DNA of 47,891 bases from Lysobacteraceae bacterium (GTDB taxonomy: Bacteria > Pseudomonadota > Gammaproteobacteria > Xanthomonadales > Ahniellaceae): NCBI GenBank assembly GCA_021299185.1, contig JAJTHZ010000103.1, positions 1 through 47,891 of the forward strand, written 5' to 3'. Shown here in pieces: positions 20,314 through 32,352 of this stretch (its first letter is position 1; each line of letters starts with the position of its first letter). Made by a program: the position numbers and the translations under genes. The notes beneath the pieces were generated by a model that saw only the letters and a list, made by a program, of their open reading frames with translations, was not told where the DNA came from and ran no database searches.

Positions 20314-20441
20314 TCACACGGTGCCCGCCGAACGCGGGCGCCGCACCTTCGGGACCCGGTTCAGCGGAACCAGCGCAGGGCGGGGGCCGCTTCAGCAGAT
20401 CAAGCATACGGCGGCAGCCGCGTCAGCAGACCGAGAACAGG

Positions 20442-20510
20442 GTGGGAGCCGCTTCAGCGGCGACTGCGCCACCCCCGATCGCCGCAGTCGCCGGCAGAGC
20501 CGGCTCCCAC
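20442..20510. repeat. REP/BIME element, type A
   Basis: Starts GTGGGAGCCGCTTCAGCGGC and ends GCCGGCTCCCAC, with inner arms GGCGACTGCG and CGCAGTCGCC, so the whole unit folds into one long imperfect hairpin. The same design recurs at 27343, 29707, 31635 and 32353. Confidence 0.85.
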
Positions 20511-20641
20511 GCCCGCTTGACGCTGTGCCGGTGGGAGGCGCTGCAAGCTGCTTCCCCGCAGCGCCTTGAATCGACCCGCTGCCGCCCCCACCCGTGAAAG
20601 CCGCGCCAACGCCGCCCCGGCGGCCGCAGGCGTTCCGGGGG

Positions 20642-20647
20642 TACAAT
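20642..20647 (+). promoter_or_regulatory. Possible -10 box for secA
   Basis: TACAAT, 38 bp before the secA ATG, in an otherwise GC-rich spacer. No clear -35 hexamer at the right distance. Confidence 0.35.
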
Positions 20648-20684
20648 CCCGCCCTTCCGAACCGCCGTCCTGTCAGGCCCCTCC

Positions 20685-23432
<2,748 letters not shown>

Positions 23433-23609
23433 ACCATCCCTGGTGCGTGGCGCCGGCCCGGACCGTGGCCTACGCATCCAGCTCCGGCCCGACCACGTCG
23501 GCCATCCATGGCCGACGCGTGCGCGCAACTCCCGCATGCGGGAGTTGCACTTCCGCCATGTCCGGGCGCTCGCGGGCGCGCGGCAGTGCCGCGCGAAAGC
23601 CCCGCTCGC
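23433..23609. other. 177-bp insert between the secA tail repeats
   Basis: The segment is flanked by exact 51-bp direct repeats and is 59 codons long. It holds two tight palindromes: GTCGGCCAT..ATGGCCGAC at 23497-23516, and 12-bp arms GCAACTCCCGCA/TGCGGGAGTTGC at 23525-23548. A third inverted pair, CGGCAGTGCCG, is near 23581. It looks like a small palindromic (REP-like) insertion or the filler of a tandem duplication. The hairpins may also stop secA transcription. Confidence 0.6.
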
Positions 23610-23660
23610 CCATGCGGCTCCGGCAAGAAGTACAAGCAGTGCCACGGCAAGCTGGCCTGA
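23610..23660 (+). repeat. Direct repeat, copy 2 (duplicate of secA 3' end)
   Basis: An exact 51-bp copy of the secA end, 228 bp downstream of the original. 228 is a multiple of three, so read-through of the secA stop would enter this copy in frame and end at its TGA. Confidence 0.9.
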
Positions 23661-23685
23661 GCCGGCGTTGACTGCGGCGCCGGCG

Positions 23686-24633
23686 ATGATCGAGGTCGTC
23701 GCCGGCATCCTGCGCGACACGTCGGGGCGGGTGCTGCTGGCGCAGCGCCCGCCGCGCGGGCCGCACGGCGGCCTGTGGGAGTTTCCCGGTGGCAAGCGCG
23801 AGCCCGGCGAAACGGCGTCCGCCGCGCTGCGCCGCGAACTGCGCGAGGAACTCGGCATCGAGGTGGAGCCCGGTGAGCCCGTGTGGCGCGTGCCGTGGCG
23901 CTACCCGCACCTCGCGGTGGCGCTGGAGGCGATCAGCGTGCACCGCCACGCCGGTGCGCCGCGTGGCCTCGAGGGCCAGGCGCTGGCCTGGGTGGACCTC
24001 GACGAGCTGCACCGATGGCCGATGCCGGCGGCCGACGTGCCCATCGCCGCTGCGCTGCGTCTGCCGCGCGGCTACGCGATCACGCCGGATCCGGGGCTAG
24101 AGGCGGCTCGCCTGCTCGCCGACGCGCGCGCGCTGCTGGCGCGCGGCGTCCGCCTGCTGCAACTGCGGGCCAAGTCACTGCCGGCCGCGGCGCTGGCGAC
24201 CGTGCTCGACGCGGTTCGTCCGGCGGTCGAGGCCGCGGGCGCGGAGGTGCTGGTGAATGGTCCGGTCGGCCTCGCGCTCGCCGAGGCCCATCCCTGGATC
24301 GGCGTGCACCTGACCGCGGCCGACCTGGCCCGCGCGACCGCGCGTCCGCTGCCTCGCCCACGCTGGGTTGCCGCGTCCTGCCACGATGCGCACGAGATCG
24401 CGCGCGCGTGCGCGATCGGGTGCGACTTCGTGGTGGTCGGGCCGGTCTTGCCGACCGCGAGCCACCCCGGTGCGGCGACGCTCGGCTGGGCGGGTCTCGC
24501 GCGGCTCGCGCGCGACTGCGCGCCGCCCCTGTTCGCGCTCGGCGGGGTCGGTCCGGCCGACCTCGATCACGCGCGCGCGCGCGGCGCGTTCGGGGTCGCG
24601 GGCATCCGCGCCTTCGCCGACGGCGCGCCCTGA
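23686..24633 (+). CDS. Nudix hydrolase fused to a ThiE/TenI-like domain
   Basis: A 315-residue two-domain protein. Residues 1-130 are a MutT-like Nudix hydrolase with GGLWEFPGGKREPGETASAA and the catalytic REL-REELGI of the Nudix box. Residues 140-315 are a thiamine-phosphate-synthase-like barrel with LLQLRAKSL, GVHLTAADL and the phosphate loop VVVGPVLPT. This fusion is common near secA in Pseudomonas and xanthomonads and is often annotated mutT. In the barrel the usual NDR of ThiE is NGP, and the expected GQ after GVHL is missing, so thiamine synthase activity is doubtful. The start at ATG 23686 lies 26 bp after the second secA tail copy. Confidence 0.88.
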   Translation: MIEVVAGILRDTSGRVLLAQRPPRGPHGGLWEFPGGKREPGETASAALRRELREELGIEVEPGEPVWRVPWRYPHLAVALEAISVHRHAGAPRGLEGQALAWVDLDELHRWPMPAADVPIAAALRLPRGYAITPDPGLEAARLLADARALLARGVRLLQLRAKSLPAAALATVLDAVRPAVEAAGAEVLVNGPVGLALAEAHPWIGVHLTAADLARATARPLPRPRWVAASCHDAHEIARACAIGCDFVVVGPVLPTASHPGAATLGWAGLARLARDCAPPLFALGGVGPADLDHARARGAFGVAGIRAFADGAP

Positions 24634-24646
24634 TGCCGCGCGGCGC

Positions 24647-26272
24647 TCAGCGCCAGCCGCTGCTGATCGGATAGCGCCGCTCGCGCCCGAAGGCGCGCCG
24701 CGACACCTTCGGGCCCGGCGCCGCCTGGTGGCGCTTCCACTCGCTGGTGCGCACCAGGCGCAGCACCTGGTCCACGGTGGCCGCGTCGAATCCGGCGCCG
24801 ACGATCTCCTCGCGCGACTGCTCCTGGTCGACGTGGCGGAACAGGATGGCGTCGAGCACGTCGTAAGGCGGCAGCGAATCCTGGTCCTTCTGGTCGGGAC
24901 GGAGTTCGGCCGACGGCGGGCGGTCGATCACGCCCTGCGGGATGGCGGTGGGTCCGCCGACCGTGTTGCGCCAGCGCGCCAGCGCGTAGACCTCGGTCTT
25001 GTACAGGTCCTTCAGCGGCGCGTAGCCGCCGCACATGTCGCCGTAGATGGTCGCGTAGCCGACCGCGTATTCGCTCTTGTTGCCGGTGGTCAGCAGCAGG
25101 CCGCCGAACTTGTTCGACAGCGCCATCATCAGCGCGCCGCGCGCACGCGACTGCAGGTTCTCCTCGGTGAGGTCGGCCGGCCGGCCGTCGAAGGTCGGCG
25201 CGAGCGACGCCAGCAGGCCCTCGAACGCGGGTTCGATCGGCACCGTGAGCAGGCGCACGCCGAGCGCCGCGCACTGCTCGGCCGCGAGGTCGTTGGACAG
25301 TCCGGCCGTGTAGCGCGAGGGCAGGCGGACCGCGGTGACGTTCGCCGCGCCCAGCGCATCGACCGCGAGCGCCAGCACCAGCGCCGAATCGATGCCGCCC
25401 GACAGGCCCAGCCAGGCGCGGTCGAAGCCGTTCTTGCGGCAGTAGTCGCGCGTGCCGCGCACCACCGCCCGCCAGGCCAGCGCATCGCGGCTTTCGTCGG
25501 CCTCAACCGGCCATTCGATGCGCGTGAAGCGCTGTGTGGCCGGATCGTAGTCCGCCACCAGCCAGTGGTCGGCGAACGCGGCCGCCGCCGGGTGCACGCT
25601 GCCGTCGCCGTCGGCCAGCACGGAGGCGCCGTCGAACACCAGTGCGTCCTGGCCGCCGACCACGTTGAGGTAGGCGATCGCCGCGCCCGACTCGCGCGCG
25701 CGCTGCTCCAGCAACTGGTCGCGCTGCACGTGCTTGTCGCGCTCGAAGGGCGAGGCGTTCGGCACCAGCACCAGTTCGGCGCCGGCGCGCACGGTGGACG
25801 CCAGCGGTTCCGCGAACCAAAGGTCCTCGCAGATGACCAGCCCGCAGCGCACGCCCGCGACCTCGAACACGCAGTCCTCGCGATCGGGGTCGACCTCGAA
25901 GTAGCGCCGCTCGTCGAACACCGCGTAGTTCGGCAGTTCGCGCTTGCGGTAGGTGTGCGCCACGCGCCCGTCGCGCAGCACGCTGGCCGCGTTGTAGACC
26001 ACCGCGCCCGCGCTCTGTGGCCAGCCGACCACGGCCACGATGCCGCGCGCGGCGTCCGCCACCCCGGCCAGCGCGCCCTCGCAGGCGGCGAGGAAGGACG
26101 GCCGCAGCAGCAGGTCCTCGGGCGGATAGCCGGACAGCGCCAGTTCCGGGAACAGCACCAGGTCCGCCCGCCATTCGTCGCGCGCCTGCGCGATCAGGGC
26201 GGCGATGCGGCGCGCGTTGCCGGCGACGTCGCCGACCGGGAAGTCGAACTGGGCGAGGGCGATGCGGAGCAT
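24647..26272 (-). CDS. nadE: NAD+ synthase, glutamine-dependent
   Basis: A 541-residue enzyme that amidates nicotinic acid adenine dinucleotide to NAD using glutamine. The N-terminal nitrilase-like glutaminase (about 1-250) shows its triad: Glu in FPELALSGYPPEDL, Lys in YRKRELPNYAVFDE and Cys in VICEDLWF. The C-terminal synthetase (about 270-541) has the PP-loop LGLSGGIDSALVLALAVDAL, then GNKSEYAVGYATIYGDM. It is convergent with the Nudix-ThiE gene (13 bp apart) and divergent from the TfpX/TfpZ-like gene. Length and domains are typical of the two-domain type. Confidence 0.96.
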   Translation of the reverse strand: MLRIALAQFDFPVGDVAGNARRIAALIAQARDEWRADLVLFPELALSGYPPEDLLLRPSFLAACEGALAGVADAARGIVAVVGWPQSAGAVVYNAASVLRDGRVAHTYRKRELPNYAVFDERRYFEVDPDREDCVFEVAGVRCGLVICEDLWFAEPLASTVRAGAELVLVPNASPFERDKHVQRDQLLEQRARESGAAIAYLNVVGGQDALVFDGASVLADGDGSVHPAAAAFADHWLVADYDPATQRFTRIEWPVEADESRDALAWRAVVRGTRDYCRKNGFDRAWLGLSGGIDSALVLALAVDALGAANVTAVRLPSRYTAGLSNDLAAEQCAALGVRLLTVPIEPAFEGLLASLAPTFDGRPADLTEENLQSRARGALMMALSNKFGGLLLTTGNKSEYAVGYATIYGDMCGGYAPLKDLYKTEVYALARWRNTVGGPTAIPQGVIDRPPSAELRPDQKDQDSLPPYDVLDAILFRHVDQEQSREEIVGAGFDAATVDQVLRLVRTSEWKRHQAAPGPKVSRRAFGRERRYPISSGWR

Positions 26273-26383
26273 GCCGTGCAGCCTAAACGCCCGCGCCCGC
26301 GCAGGCCAGCGTCCCCCTTGAATTGGTCGGCCCGATCCCTAACATGCGCGCGGATGGAAGCCGCCTCTGCCCCCCGGCCACCC

Positions 26384-27121
26384 ATGACGCGCTGGCGCGC
26401 GGCGGGTGCCCACTTCGTGATCAGCGCCGTGGTTGCCGTCGCGGTCGTCGCGCTGCTGCTGCTGGTCTGGTATCCCGGTCCGCTGTACGAAGCCGGCGGC
26501 GGCGAGCGCCTGACCTTCATCCTGGTCGCGATCGACATCGTGGTCGGGCCGATCCTGACCCTGCTGGTGTTCCGCGCCGGCAAGCCGGGCATGAAGTTCG
26601 ATCTCACCGTGATCGCCCTGCTGCAGGTGGCATTCCTGGCCTACGGGCTGTCGGTGATCTCTGCTGCGCGGCCGGCGTACGTGGTGTTCGCCATCGACCG
26701 GTTCGTGGCGGTTGGTGCGAACCAACTCGCCGACCATCGACTCGCCGAGGCTGTCCGCCCGGAGTTCGGTCGGCGCCCGTGGACCGGCCCGGTCTGGGTC
26801 AGCGCGGAACGGCCGCAGGACCCCGACGAGGCCGACCGGGTTATGAGCAGCTTCCTCACAGGCGATGGCGACCTGGAACGTTTCCCGAAGTTCTACGTGC
26901 CGTACGCCGAACAGGCGGCGCAGGCCGGTCGCAAGGCGAAGCCATTGGCGGAACTGAAGGGCAAGCCCGGCGAAGCCGCCGAGCTGGAGCGCGTTCGCGC
27001 GGCATTCCCCGGGACCGATGTTGGCTGGCTGCCGCTGGTCGCCAGAAGCCGCGACATGACCGTGATCCTGCGCCGCGACAGCGGCGAAGTGCTGGAGATC
27101 GTGCGCGTCGATCCGTGGTGA
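26384..27121 (+). CDS. TfpX/TfpZ-like type IV pilin accessory protein (copy 1)
   Basis: A 245-residue membrane protein. Three membrane segments occupy roughly residues 8-30, 42-62 and 72-92. A hydrophilic domain of about 150 residues follows, containing YVVFAIDRF and KFYVPYAEQ. It shares layout and motifs (FDLTVI-LLQ, ARPAYVV, YVPF/YVPY, the closing VDPW/VEGW) with the gene at 33983-34723. TfpX/TfpZ proteins in other gammaproteobacteria are encoded beside particular pilins and help their assembly. This copy has no pilin neighbour. ATG 26354 is an alternative start; ATG 26384 was preferred because it aligns with the paralogue. Confidence 0.75.
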   Translation: MTRWRAAGAHFVISAVVAVAVVALLLLVWYPGPLYEAGGGERLTFILVAIDIVVGPILTLLVFRAGKPGMKFDLTVIALLQVAFLAYGLSVISAARPAYVVFAIDRFVAVGANQLADHRLAEAVRPEFGRRPWTGPVWVSAERPQDPDEADRVMSSFLTGDGDLERFPKFYVPYAEQAAQAGRKAKPLAELKGKPGEAAELERVRAAFPGTDVGWLPLVARSRDMTVILRRDSGEVLEIVRVDPW

Positions 27122-27130
27122 CCTGTGCCG

Positions 27131-27258
27131 TCGCGGGCGCCCGCAGGCGGGCTCTTGTAACCCGATGCCCCGTGTGGGAGCGCGCTTGCGCGCGACCGCG
27201 CGGCAACCACCGCGCCGCAAGGACCCGAGCGTGCGGTCGCCCGCAAGCGGGCTCCTAC
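27131..27258. repeat. REP elements, type B (GTAGGAGCCCGCTTGCGGGC)
   Basis: A half element (CGGGCGCCCGCAGGCGGGCTC, read in two parts) is followed by a full inverted unit. The full unit runs from GTGGGAGCGCGCTTGCGCGC at 27174 to GCAAGCGGGCTCCTAC ending near 27258. It belongs to the family that forms the array at 44162-44757. With the element at 27343 it fills most of the 322-bp gap after the accessory gene. Confidence 0.75.
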
Positions 27259-27342
27259 AGTCCCGAGCCACTCCTTGCGCGCCACAATCGGGGACACTCG
27301 CCGTCGAGGACACGTGCCACAGGGGCCCGCACGCGGACCCCT

Positions 27343-27410
27343 GTGGGAGCCGCTTCAGCGGCGACTGCGCCATCCCCGACCGCCGCAGTCGCCGGCAAAG
27401 CCGGCTCCCG
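27343..27410. repeat. REP/BIME element, type A
   Basis: GTGGGAGCCGCTTCAGCGGC at the left and GCCGGCTCCC at the right, with inner arms GCGACTGCG/CGCAGTCGC. Located 33 bp beyond the sucD stop, where it could also act as a 3' hairpin for the sucCD message. Confidence 0.82.
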
Positions 27411-27443
27411 CCGCGTCGGGTCGTCCGCCGTGCGATCCCGCGG

Positions 27444-28316
27444 CTAGTTCAAGCGCGCCACGATCGCCTTGCCGAGATCGGCCGGCGACTTCACGGTGGT
27501 CACGCCGGCCGCTTCCAGCGCCGCGAACTTGCCGGCCGCCGTGCCCTTGCCGCCCGACGCGATGGCGCCCGCACGGCCCATGCGCTTGCCCGGGGGCGCG
27601 CTGGAGCCGGCGATGAACGACACCACGGGCTTGCTCACGTGGGTCTTGATGAACTCCGCGGCCTCTTCCTCGGCGCTGCCGCCGATCTCGCCGACCATGA
27701 TGATGCCTTCGGTCTGCGGGTCGCCCTGGAAGAGCTTGAGACAATCGATGAAGTTCAGCCCGTTGATCGGATCGCCGCCGATGCCGATGCAGGTCGACTG
27801 GCCCAGGCCCGCGTTGGTGGTCTGGAACACGGCTTCGTACGTCAGCGTGCCCGAACGCGACACGATGCCGACCTTGCCCGGCTTGTGGATGTGGCCCGGC
27901 ATGATGCCGATCTTGCACTCGCCCGGCGTGATCACGCCCGGGCAGTTGGGCCCGACGAGGGTGACGCCCGGCTTGCCCTTGAGCACGTTCTTCACCCTCA
28001 GCATGTCGAGGACGGGAATGCCCTCGGTGATGGTGACGATGACCTTGATCCCGGCATCGGCCGCTTCGAGGATCGCGTCGGCCGCGAACGGCGGCGGCAC
28101 GTAGATCACCGACGCATCGGCGCCGGTGGCCTTGACCGCGTCGGCCACGGTGTCGAACACGGGGCGGTCGAGGTGCTTCGTGCCGCCCTTGCCGGGCGTG
28201 ACGCCGCCGACGAGCTGGGTGCCGTAGGCGATCATCTGCTCGGCGTGGAAGGTGCCCTGCTGGCCGGTGTAGCCCTGCACGATGAGGCGGGTGTTCTTGT
28301 TGACGAGAACGCTCAT
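27444..28316 (-). CDS. sucD: Succinyl-CoA synthetase, alpha subunit
   Basis: A 290-residue subunit of the TCA enzyme that converts succinyl-CoA to succinate with nucleotide triphosphate formation. [21 protein letters not shown] at the start (CoA-binding fold) and VGPNCPGVI are typical. [14 protein letters not shown] near residue 246 carries the phosphorylated catalytic His in homologues; in this sequence the residue before the GG loop should be checked, since the local reading is [12 protein letters not shown]. The ATG at 28316 gives the normal length. It is the second gene of the sucC-sucD operon. Confidence 0.95.
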   Translation of the reverse strand: MSVLVNKNTRLIVQGYTGQQGTFHAEQMIAYGTQLVGGVTPGKGGTKHLDRPVFDTVADAVKATGADASVIYVPPPFAADAILEAADAGIKVIVTITEGIPVLDMLRVKNVLKGKPGVTLVGPNCPGVITPGECKIGIMPGHIHKPGKVGIVSRSGTLTYEAVFQTTNAGLGQSTCIGIGGDPINGLNFIDCLKLFQGDPQTEGIIMVGEIGGSAEEEAAEFIKTHVSKPVVSFIAGSSAPPGKRMGRAGAIASGGKGTAAGKFAALEAAGVTTVKSPADLGKAIVARLN

Positions 28317-28363
28317 GGGGTCATGATCCTGGTTCGATTCGGATGCGGACAGGGGCGGTGCGG

Positions 28364-28394
28364 AGAAATCGCGGCGCACGCGCCGCTCCTACCA
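28364..28394. repeat. REP element, type C, between sucC and sucD
   Basis: On the minus strand it reads GGTAGGAGCGGCGCGTGCGC followed by CGCGATTTC, with the palindrome GCGGCG/CGCCGC around a short loop. It lies in the 113-bp spacer of the sucC-sucD operon and would form a hairpin in the joint transcript. Confidence 0.68.
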
Positions 28395-28429
28395 AGCTCC
28401 GCCCCGTTCGATGTTCCGGTGGGCCGGCC

Positions 28430-29593
28430 TCAGCCGCGCGCTGCGGCGACCGCCTTGGCGGCGGCGTCGTTGAGGTCGGTGGCGGGGGTGATCTTGAGGC
28501 CCGAGTTGGCCAGCAGCTCGCGACCCTTCTCCACGTTGGTGCCTTCGAGGCGCACCACCACCGGGATGTTGAGGCCCACCTCCTTGACCGCGGCGATCAC
28601 GCCCTCGGCGATCATGTCGCAGCGCACGATGCCGCCGAAGATGTTGATCAGGATCGCCTTCACCTTGTCCGAGGACAGGATCAGCTTGAACGCCTGCACC
28701 ACGCGTTCCTTGTTCGCGCCGCCGCCGACGTCGAGGAAGTTCGCCGGCTCGCCGCCGGCGAGCTTGATCACGTCCATGGTCGCCATCGCGAGGCCCGCGC
28801 CGTTGACCATGCAGCCGATGTTTCCGTCCATCTGCACGTAGTTGACGCCGAAGTTCGCGGCCTGCGCCTCGGTCGGGTCCTCCTGGCGGATGTCGCGCAT
28901 CTGCTCCAGCTTCGGATGGCGGAACAGCGCGTTCTCGTCGGCGTTGACCTTGCCATCCAGCGCGATCAGGTCGCCGCTGGTCACCACCGCGAGCGGGTTC
29001 AATTCCACCAGCGACAGGTCCAGCGCGTTGAACATACGGTACAGGCCCTGCATGATCTTCGTCAGTTGCGTGGCCTGCTTGGCGTTCAAGCCCATCGCGA
29101 ACGCCGCCTTGCGGCAGTGGTAGGGCTGCAGGCCTTCGACGAAGTCGACGTTGATCAGGTGGATCTTCTCCGGCGTCTCGCGCGCGACCTGCTCGATGTC
29201 CACGCCGCCGGCGGCCGAGGCGATGAACTGCACGCACTTGCTGGCGCGGTCGACCAGGATCGAGAGATACAGCTCCTGCGCGATGTCATTGGCTTCCGAG
29301 ATCAGCACCTTGTCGACCGGCAGCGCGCGTCCACCGGACTGGTAGGTCTGCATCGTGGTGCCCAGCATCTTCGCGGCGACCTCGCGGGTCTCGTCCGGGG
29401 TCTTCGTGAGCTTCACGCCGCCGGCCTTGCCGCGCCCACCGGCGTGGATCTGGGCCTTGACCACCCACTGGCTGCCACCCAGCGCGATGGCGGCGGCGCG
29501 CGCTTCGTCGGGGGACGATGCGACCTGCCCCTTGGGCACGGCGATGCCGAACTCGGCGAAGAGTTCCTTGGCCTGGTACTCGTGGAAGTTCAT
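28430..29593 (-). CDS. sucC: Succinyl-CoA synthetase, beta subunit
   Basis: A 387-residue ATP-grasp subunit of succinyl-CoA synthetase, partner of SucD. The N-terminus [22 protein letters not shown] is nearly diagnostic. Other marks are [15 protein letters not shown] (nucleotide binding), [37 protein letters not shown] and [10 protein letters not shown]. The ATG at 29593 was chosen by this N-terminus; the frame is open further upstream into REP sequence that is not coding. sucC is followed by a REP hairpin and then sucD. Confidence 0.96.
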   Translation of the reverse strand: MNFHEYQAKELFAEFGIAVPKGQVASSPDEARAAAIALGGSQWVVKAQIHAGGRGKAGGVKLTKTPDETREVAAKMLGTTMQTYQSGGRALPVDKVLISEANDIAQELYLSILVDRASKCVQFIASAAGGVDIEQVARETPEKIHLINVDFVEGLQPYHCRKAAFAMGLNAKQATQLTKIMQGLYRMFNALDLSLVELNPLAVVTSGDLIALDGKVNADENALFRHPKLEQMRDIRQEDPTEAQAANFGVNYVQMDGNIGCMVNGAGLAMATMDVIKLAGGEPANFLDVGGGANKERVVQAFKLILSSDKVKAILINIFGGIVRCDMIAEGVIAAVKEVGLNIPVVVRLEGTNVEKGRELLANSGLKITPATDLNDAAAKAVAAARG

Positions 29594-29706
29594 GCGGTGT
29601 CCTTGGCTGGGCCGGCCATGCCGGCGGGCACCCGGACCCGCCTCGGGGCCCGGAAAAGGGCGCATATTGTGACGCAAGCGTGAGGAATCGGATAGCGCGG
29701 CCCCCT

Positions 29707-29778
29707 GTGGGAGCCGCTTCAGCGGCGACTGCGCGCCGCACCCTCGCGGTGCCCATCGCCGGCAAAGCCGGCTCCCAC
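29707..29778. repeat. REP/BIME element, type A, plus a degraded half copy
   Basis: GTGGGAGCCGCTTCAGCGGC to GCCGGCTCCCAC, a full hairpin unit. A diverged half copy (GCGAGCCGCTTTCGCGGCGC) lies at about 29820-29850. Together they occupy the 332-bp interval between the divergent sucC and pilS genes; the pilS -10 box is at 29894. Confidence 0.83.
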
Positions 29779-29893
29779 AATCCGGAACCTTCGCCTCGCC
29801 AGCCCCGCGGGCCTCCCCTTTGCGAGCCGCTTTCGCGGCGCCTGCGCGCCGTACTGCGCCGGCGCCGGGTTCTGCCGCGCCCGGATCCGCCCG

Positions 29894-29899
29894 TATACT
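29894..29899 (+). promoter_or_regulatory. -10 box of the pilS promoter
   Basis: TATACT, 27 bp before the proposed GTG start. No convincing -35 box is visible. Confidence 0.5.
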
Positions 29900-29925
29900 C
29901 CGACCATCCACCCGGGGGGCTTGCC

Positions 29926-31605
29926 GTGTCGCGAATGCGTTTGTCCGTCCTGCGACCGGCGGCCGATGCCAACCGCCTGATCGCGCCCGACGCGATCACG
30001 CGGCGCGAGCTGTACTTCTTCGACCTGTACCGGGTGTTCCAGTCGGTGCTGCTGCTGGGCTTCTGCTTCAGCCCGCTGGCGGATCGGATGATCGTGCTGG
30101 TCACGCCGTTGACGGCGCAGATGGCGGCGCTGGCCTACGTGTTGGGCGCGGTCGCGCTGTTCCTCCAGGGGCGGCGCGCGCGCGGCGACCGGCGTCGGCT
30201 GGTCTACCTCGGCCTCGTGCTCGACCTGCTGGCCGCGACCACGGCACTGAACGCCATCAACGGCCTGGACAGCGGCATCGCCGCGCTGACCCTGGTCACC
30301 GTCGCCTGCTCGGCACTGTTGCTCCCGCTGGGCGGCGCGTTCGCCTTCGCGTTTCTCGCCGCGATGGTGGTGCTCGGCGCGCTGGGCCTGCAGGCGGATG
30401 CGACGCCGGGCGCATGGACCGAGGGCATCCTGTTCGGCATCGCCTACCTCGTGGTCACCGGCCTGCTGCAGCTGCTGCGCCGGCAGGTGCACGAAACCGA
30501 GGAGCGGGTGCAGCAGCAGGAGAGCGATCTCGCCAACCTCACCCAGTTGAACGACCTGATCATCCGCCGCATGCGCACCGGGGTGGTGGTGGTCGACGCC
30601 GGCAACCAGATCCACCAGGTCAACGAGGCGGCCTGGACGCTGATGGGCAACCCCGCGCCGCAGCAGCGCGACCTCGCCGCGGTCGCACCCGAGGTGTCGC
30701 GGCGGCTCTATCACTGGCGCACCTTCGGCAAGGCCGACGCCACGCCGATCACCCTCGCCGAAGGCATGCCGGAGGTGATCCCGCGCTTCGCTCGCCTGGG
30801 CGCGGGCAACGAGGACAACACCATCGTATTCCTCGACGACATCTCGCTGCTGTCGCGGCAGGCCGAGCAGATGACCCTGTCCTCGCTGGGACGCCTGTCG
30901 GCCAGCATCGCGCACGAGATCCGCAACCCGCTGGCTGCGATCTCGTACTCGGCCCAGTTGCTCGCCGAGTCGGGCGAGATCGGCGACGCCGACCAGCGCC
31001 TGGTGGAGATCGTGCGTGCGCAGTGCACGCGGGTGAACACCATCGTCGAGAACATCCTGCAACTGTCGCGGCGCGAGCGCTCCAAGCCGGAGCAGATCGA
31101 CCTCTCGGCGTGGACGGTGGCGTTCGTCGACGAGTACCGCGGCACGCAGCCGCAGGAGAACGACGAGGTGCGCGCGGTGGTGCCGCCGCGCCCCGTGCAG
31201 GCCCTGGTCGACCCTGGACAGTTGCAACAGGTGGTCTGGAACCTGGTGCAGAACGCGCGCCGCTACGGCCGGCTGCCGGGCGAGCCCGCGCGGGTGGCGG
31301 TCGTCGCGCGCCGGCTGGCCGAGAACGGTCCGCCCGTGGTCGAGGTCGTCGACCGCGGTCCCGGCATCCCGAAGAAGGTCGCGAACCAGATCTTCGATCC
31401 CTTCTACACCACCAGCGAGCACGGCACCGGGCTCGGCCTCTACATCGCGCGCCAGCTGTGCGAAGCCAACCAGGGCGCGCTCGACTACGTGCCGGTGGCC
31501 GGTGGCGGCAGCTGCTTCCGCATCACGCTGGCATCGGCGCTCGCGCCGGCCAAGGCCGCGCCCGTCGGTGCCCCCCGCGGTGGCGCCGGCGTCGCGGCGG
31601 GATAA
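29926..31605 (+). CDS. pilS: Sensor histidine kinase PilS
   Basis: A 559-residue kinase. About six membrane segments lie between residues 25 and 185, a PAS-like domain near 205-300, then the dimerisation/phosphoacceptor region [21 protein letters not shown] with His330. The HATPase domain follows with [21 protein letters not shown] and [15 protein letters not shown] 29926 has GGGGGG 6 bases upstream; ATG 29935 is the alternative. PilS is the membrane partner of PilR, sensing pilin in the membrane in Pseudomonas and controlling pilA transcription. The two genes are here separated by almost 1 kb of REP and RAYT sequence. Confidence 0.93.
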   Translation: MSRMRLSVLRPAADANRLIAPDAITRRELYFFDLYRVFQSVLLLGFCFSPLADRMIVLVTPLTAQMAALAYVLGAVALFLQGRRARGDRRRLVYLGLVLDLLAATTALNAINGLDSGIAALTLVTVACSALLLPLGGAFAFAFLAAMVVLGALGLQADATPGAWTEGILFGIAYLVVTGLLQLLRRQVHETEERVQQQESDLANLTQLNDLIIRRMRTGVVVVDAGNQIHQVNEAAWTLMGNPAPQQRDLAAVAPEVSRRLYHWRTFGKADATPITLAEGMPEVIPRFARLGAGNEDNTIVFLDDISLLSRQAEQMTLSSLGRLSASIAHEIRNPLAAISYSAQLLAESGEIGDADQRLVEIVRAQCTRVNTIVENILQLSRRERSKPEQIDLSAWTVAFVDEYRGTQPQENDEVRAVVPPRPVQALVDPGQLQQVVWNLVQNARRYGRLPGEPARVAVVARRLAENGPPVVEVVDRGPGIPKKVANQIFDPFYTTSEHGTGLGLYIARQLCEANQGALDYVPVAGGGSCFRITLASALAPAKAAPVGAPRGGAGVAAG

Positions 31606-31634
31606 CCGCCCCAGCGCCGCCTCGCGGCCTGCCT

Positions 31635-31706
31635 GTGGGCGCCGCGTCAGGGGCGACTGCCCGCCACACCCTCGCGATGTCCGTCGCCGGCGAAGCCGGC
31701 TCCCAC
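31635..31706. repeat. REP/BIME element, type A
   Basis: GTGGGCGCCGCGTCAGGGGC at the left, GCCGGCTCCCAC at the right. It lies 29 bp after the pilS stop, on the downstream side of the RAYT pseudogene. Confidence 0.8.
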
Positions 31707-31746
31707 AACCTCGAACCGTCCCCTCGCAAGTCCCGACGCCTCCCAT

Positions 31747-31772
31747 GTGGGAGCCGCTTCAGCGGCGACTGC
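31747..31772. repeat. REP half-element, type A
   Basis: GTGGGAGCCGCTTCAGCGGC followed by GACTGC, 10 bp from the RAYT stop codon. There is no matching right arm. Confidence 0.75.
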
Positions 31773-31782
31773 CGATCACACG

Positions 31783-32265
31783 CTAGCGTTGGCCGCCGAA
31801 CCAGATGGCATTCCAGTACGGGTAGTCGCCCAAGCGACGCACCAAGCCAGCGCGAAGCGGATTCGCAACGACATAACGTGCGAAGTCGACCAGATCCTTC
31901 TCGCGTCGGACCGCGTGGTCGTGGTATCCGCGCTGCCAGATGCGCCCGAGGCCGCCACGGACACGCCCGACGCATCGCGCCGACTTCGCCTTGGCGCGCG
32001 CGACCAGTGTCGACAAGGGCACGGTCGCCCCCACCTCGACCAGGACGTGGCAATGGTCGGGCATCAGCACCCAGGCCAGCAGCCGACCGTCTTGCCAGGT
32101 CGCTCACACCCCGATCACGGCGGATGCCGGCGCCGCGAGTGACCAGTCCCGGAACAGCGGGCGTCGATTTGCCGTGGCGAAGGTGAGCAGGTAGACGCGA
32201 CCCGGCTCGGACCAGCGTCCGATTCGGAGGCAATGTTCCCCAGGGGCGCGCATCCGCAGGACCAT
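31783..32265 (-). pseudogene. REP-associated tyrosine transposase (RAYT), broken by an in-frame stop
   Basis: Read on the minus strand from ATG 32265 (or 32253), the frame starts HCLRIGRWSEPGRVYLLTF and continues to a TGA at 32104-32106. It then goes on in the same frame with the HUH motif LMPDHCHVLVEV and the region RIWQRGYHDHAVRREKDL, which holds the likely catalytic Tyr. It ends with ARYVVANPLRAGLVRRLGDY, split here before PYWNAIW. This is the complete layout of a RAYT, the Y1-type single-strand transposase linked to REP elements. Only the one stop (CGA to TGA is the simplest path) breaks it. The gene is bracketed by REP elements at 31635/31747 and 32353. Confidence 0.85.
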
Positions 32266-32352
32266 GGCGAAACAATGCGCCCCGCGCACCGAACAGGAGT
32301 CAGACGGAACGCCCGCCGTGCTGTAGGAATTCGCCCCGTCGTCGCGCCACCT

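Larger units (their letters stand above)
20314..20684. other. Intergenic region upstream of secA
   Basis: This 371-bp stretch carries a REP/BIME element (20442-20510), fragments resembling degraded REP copies before it (around 20385 and 20412), and a -10-like box near 20642. I see no coding gene in it. Confidence 0.6.

Noticed and set aside
24368-26380. Long plus-strand open frame upstream of the TfpX/TfpZ-like gene
   Set aside because: It is antisense to nadE. Only the part after 26384 matches a known protein.
32104-32106. TGA in the RAYT as a recoded (selenocysteine) codon
   Set aside because: No selenocysteine-insertion hairpin is evident, and RAYT proteins have no conserved Cys or Sec there; a point mutation is simpler.
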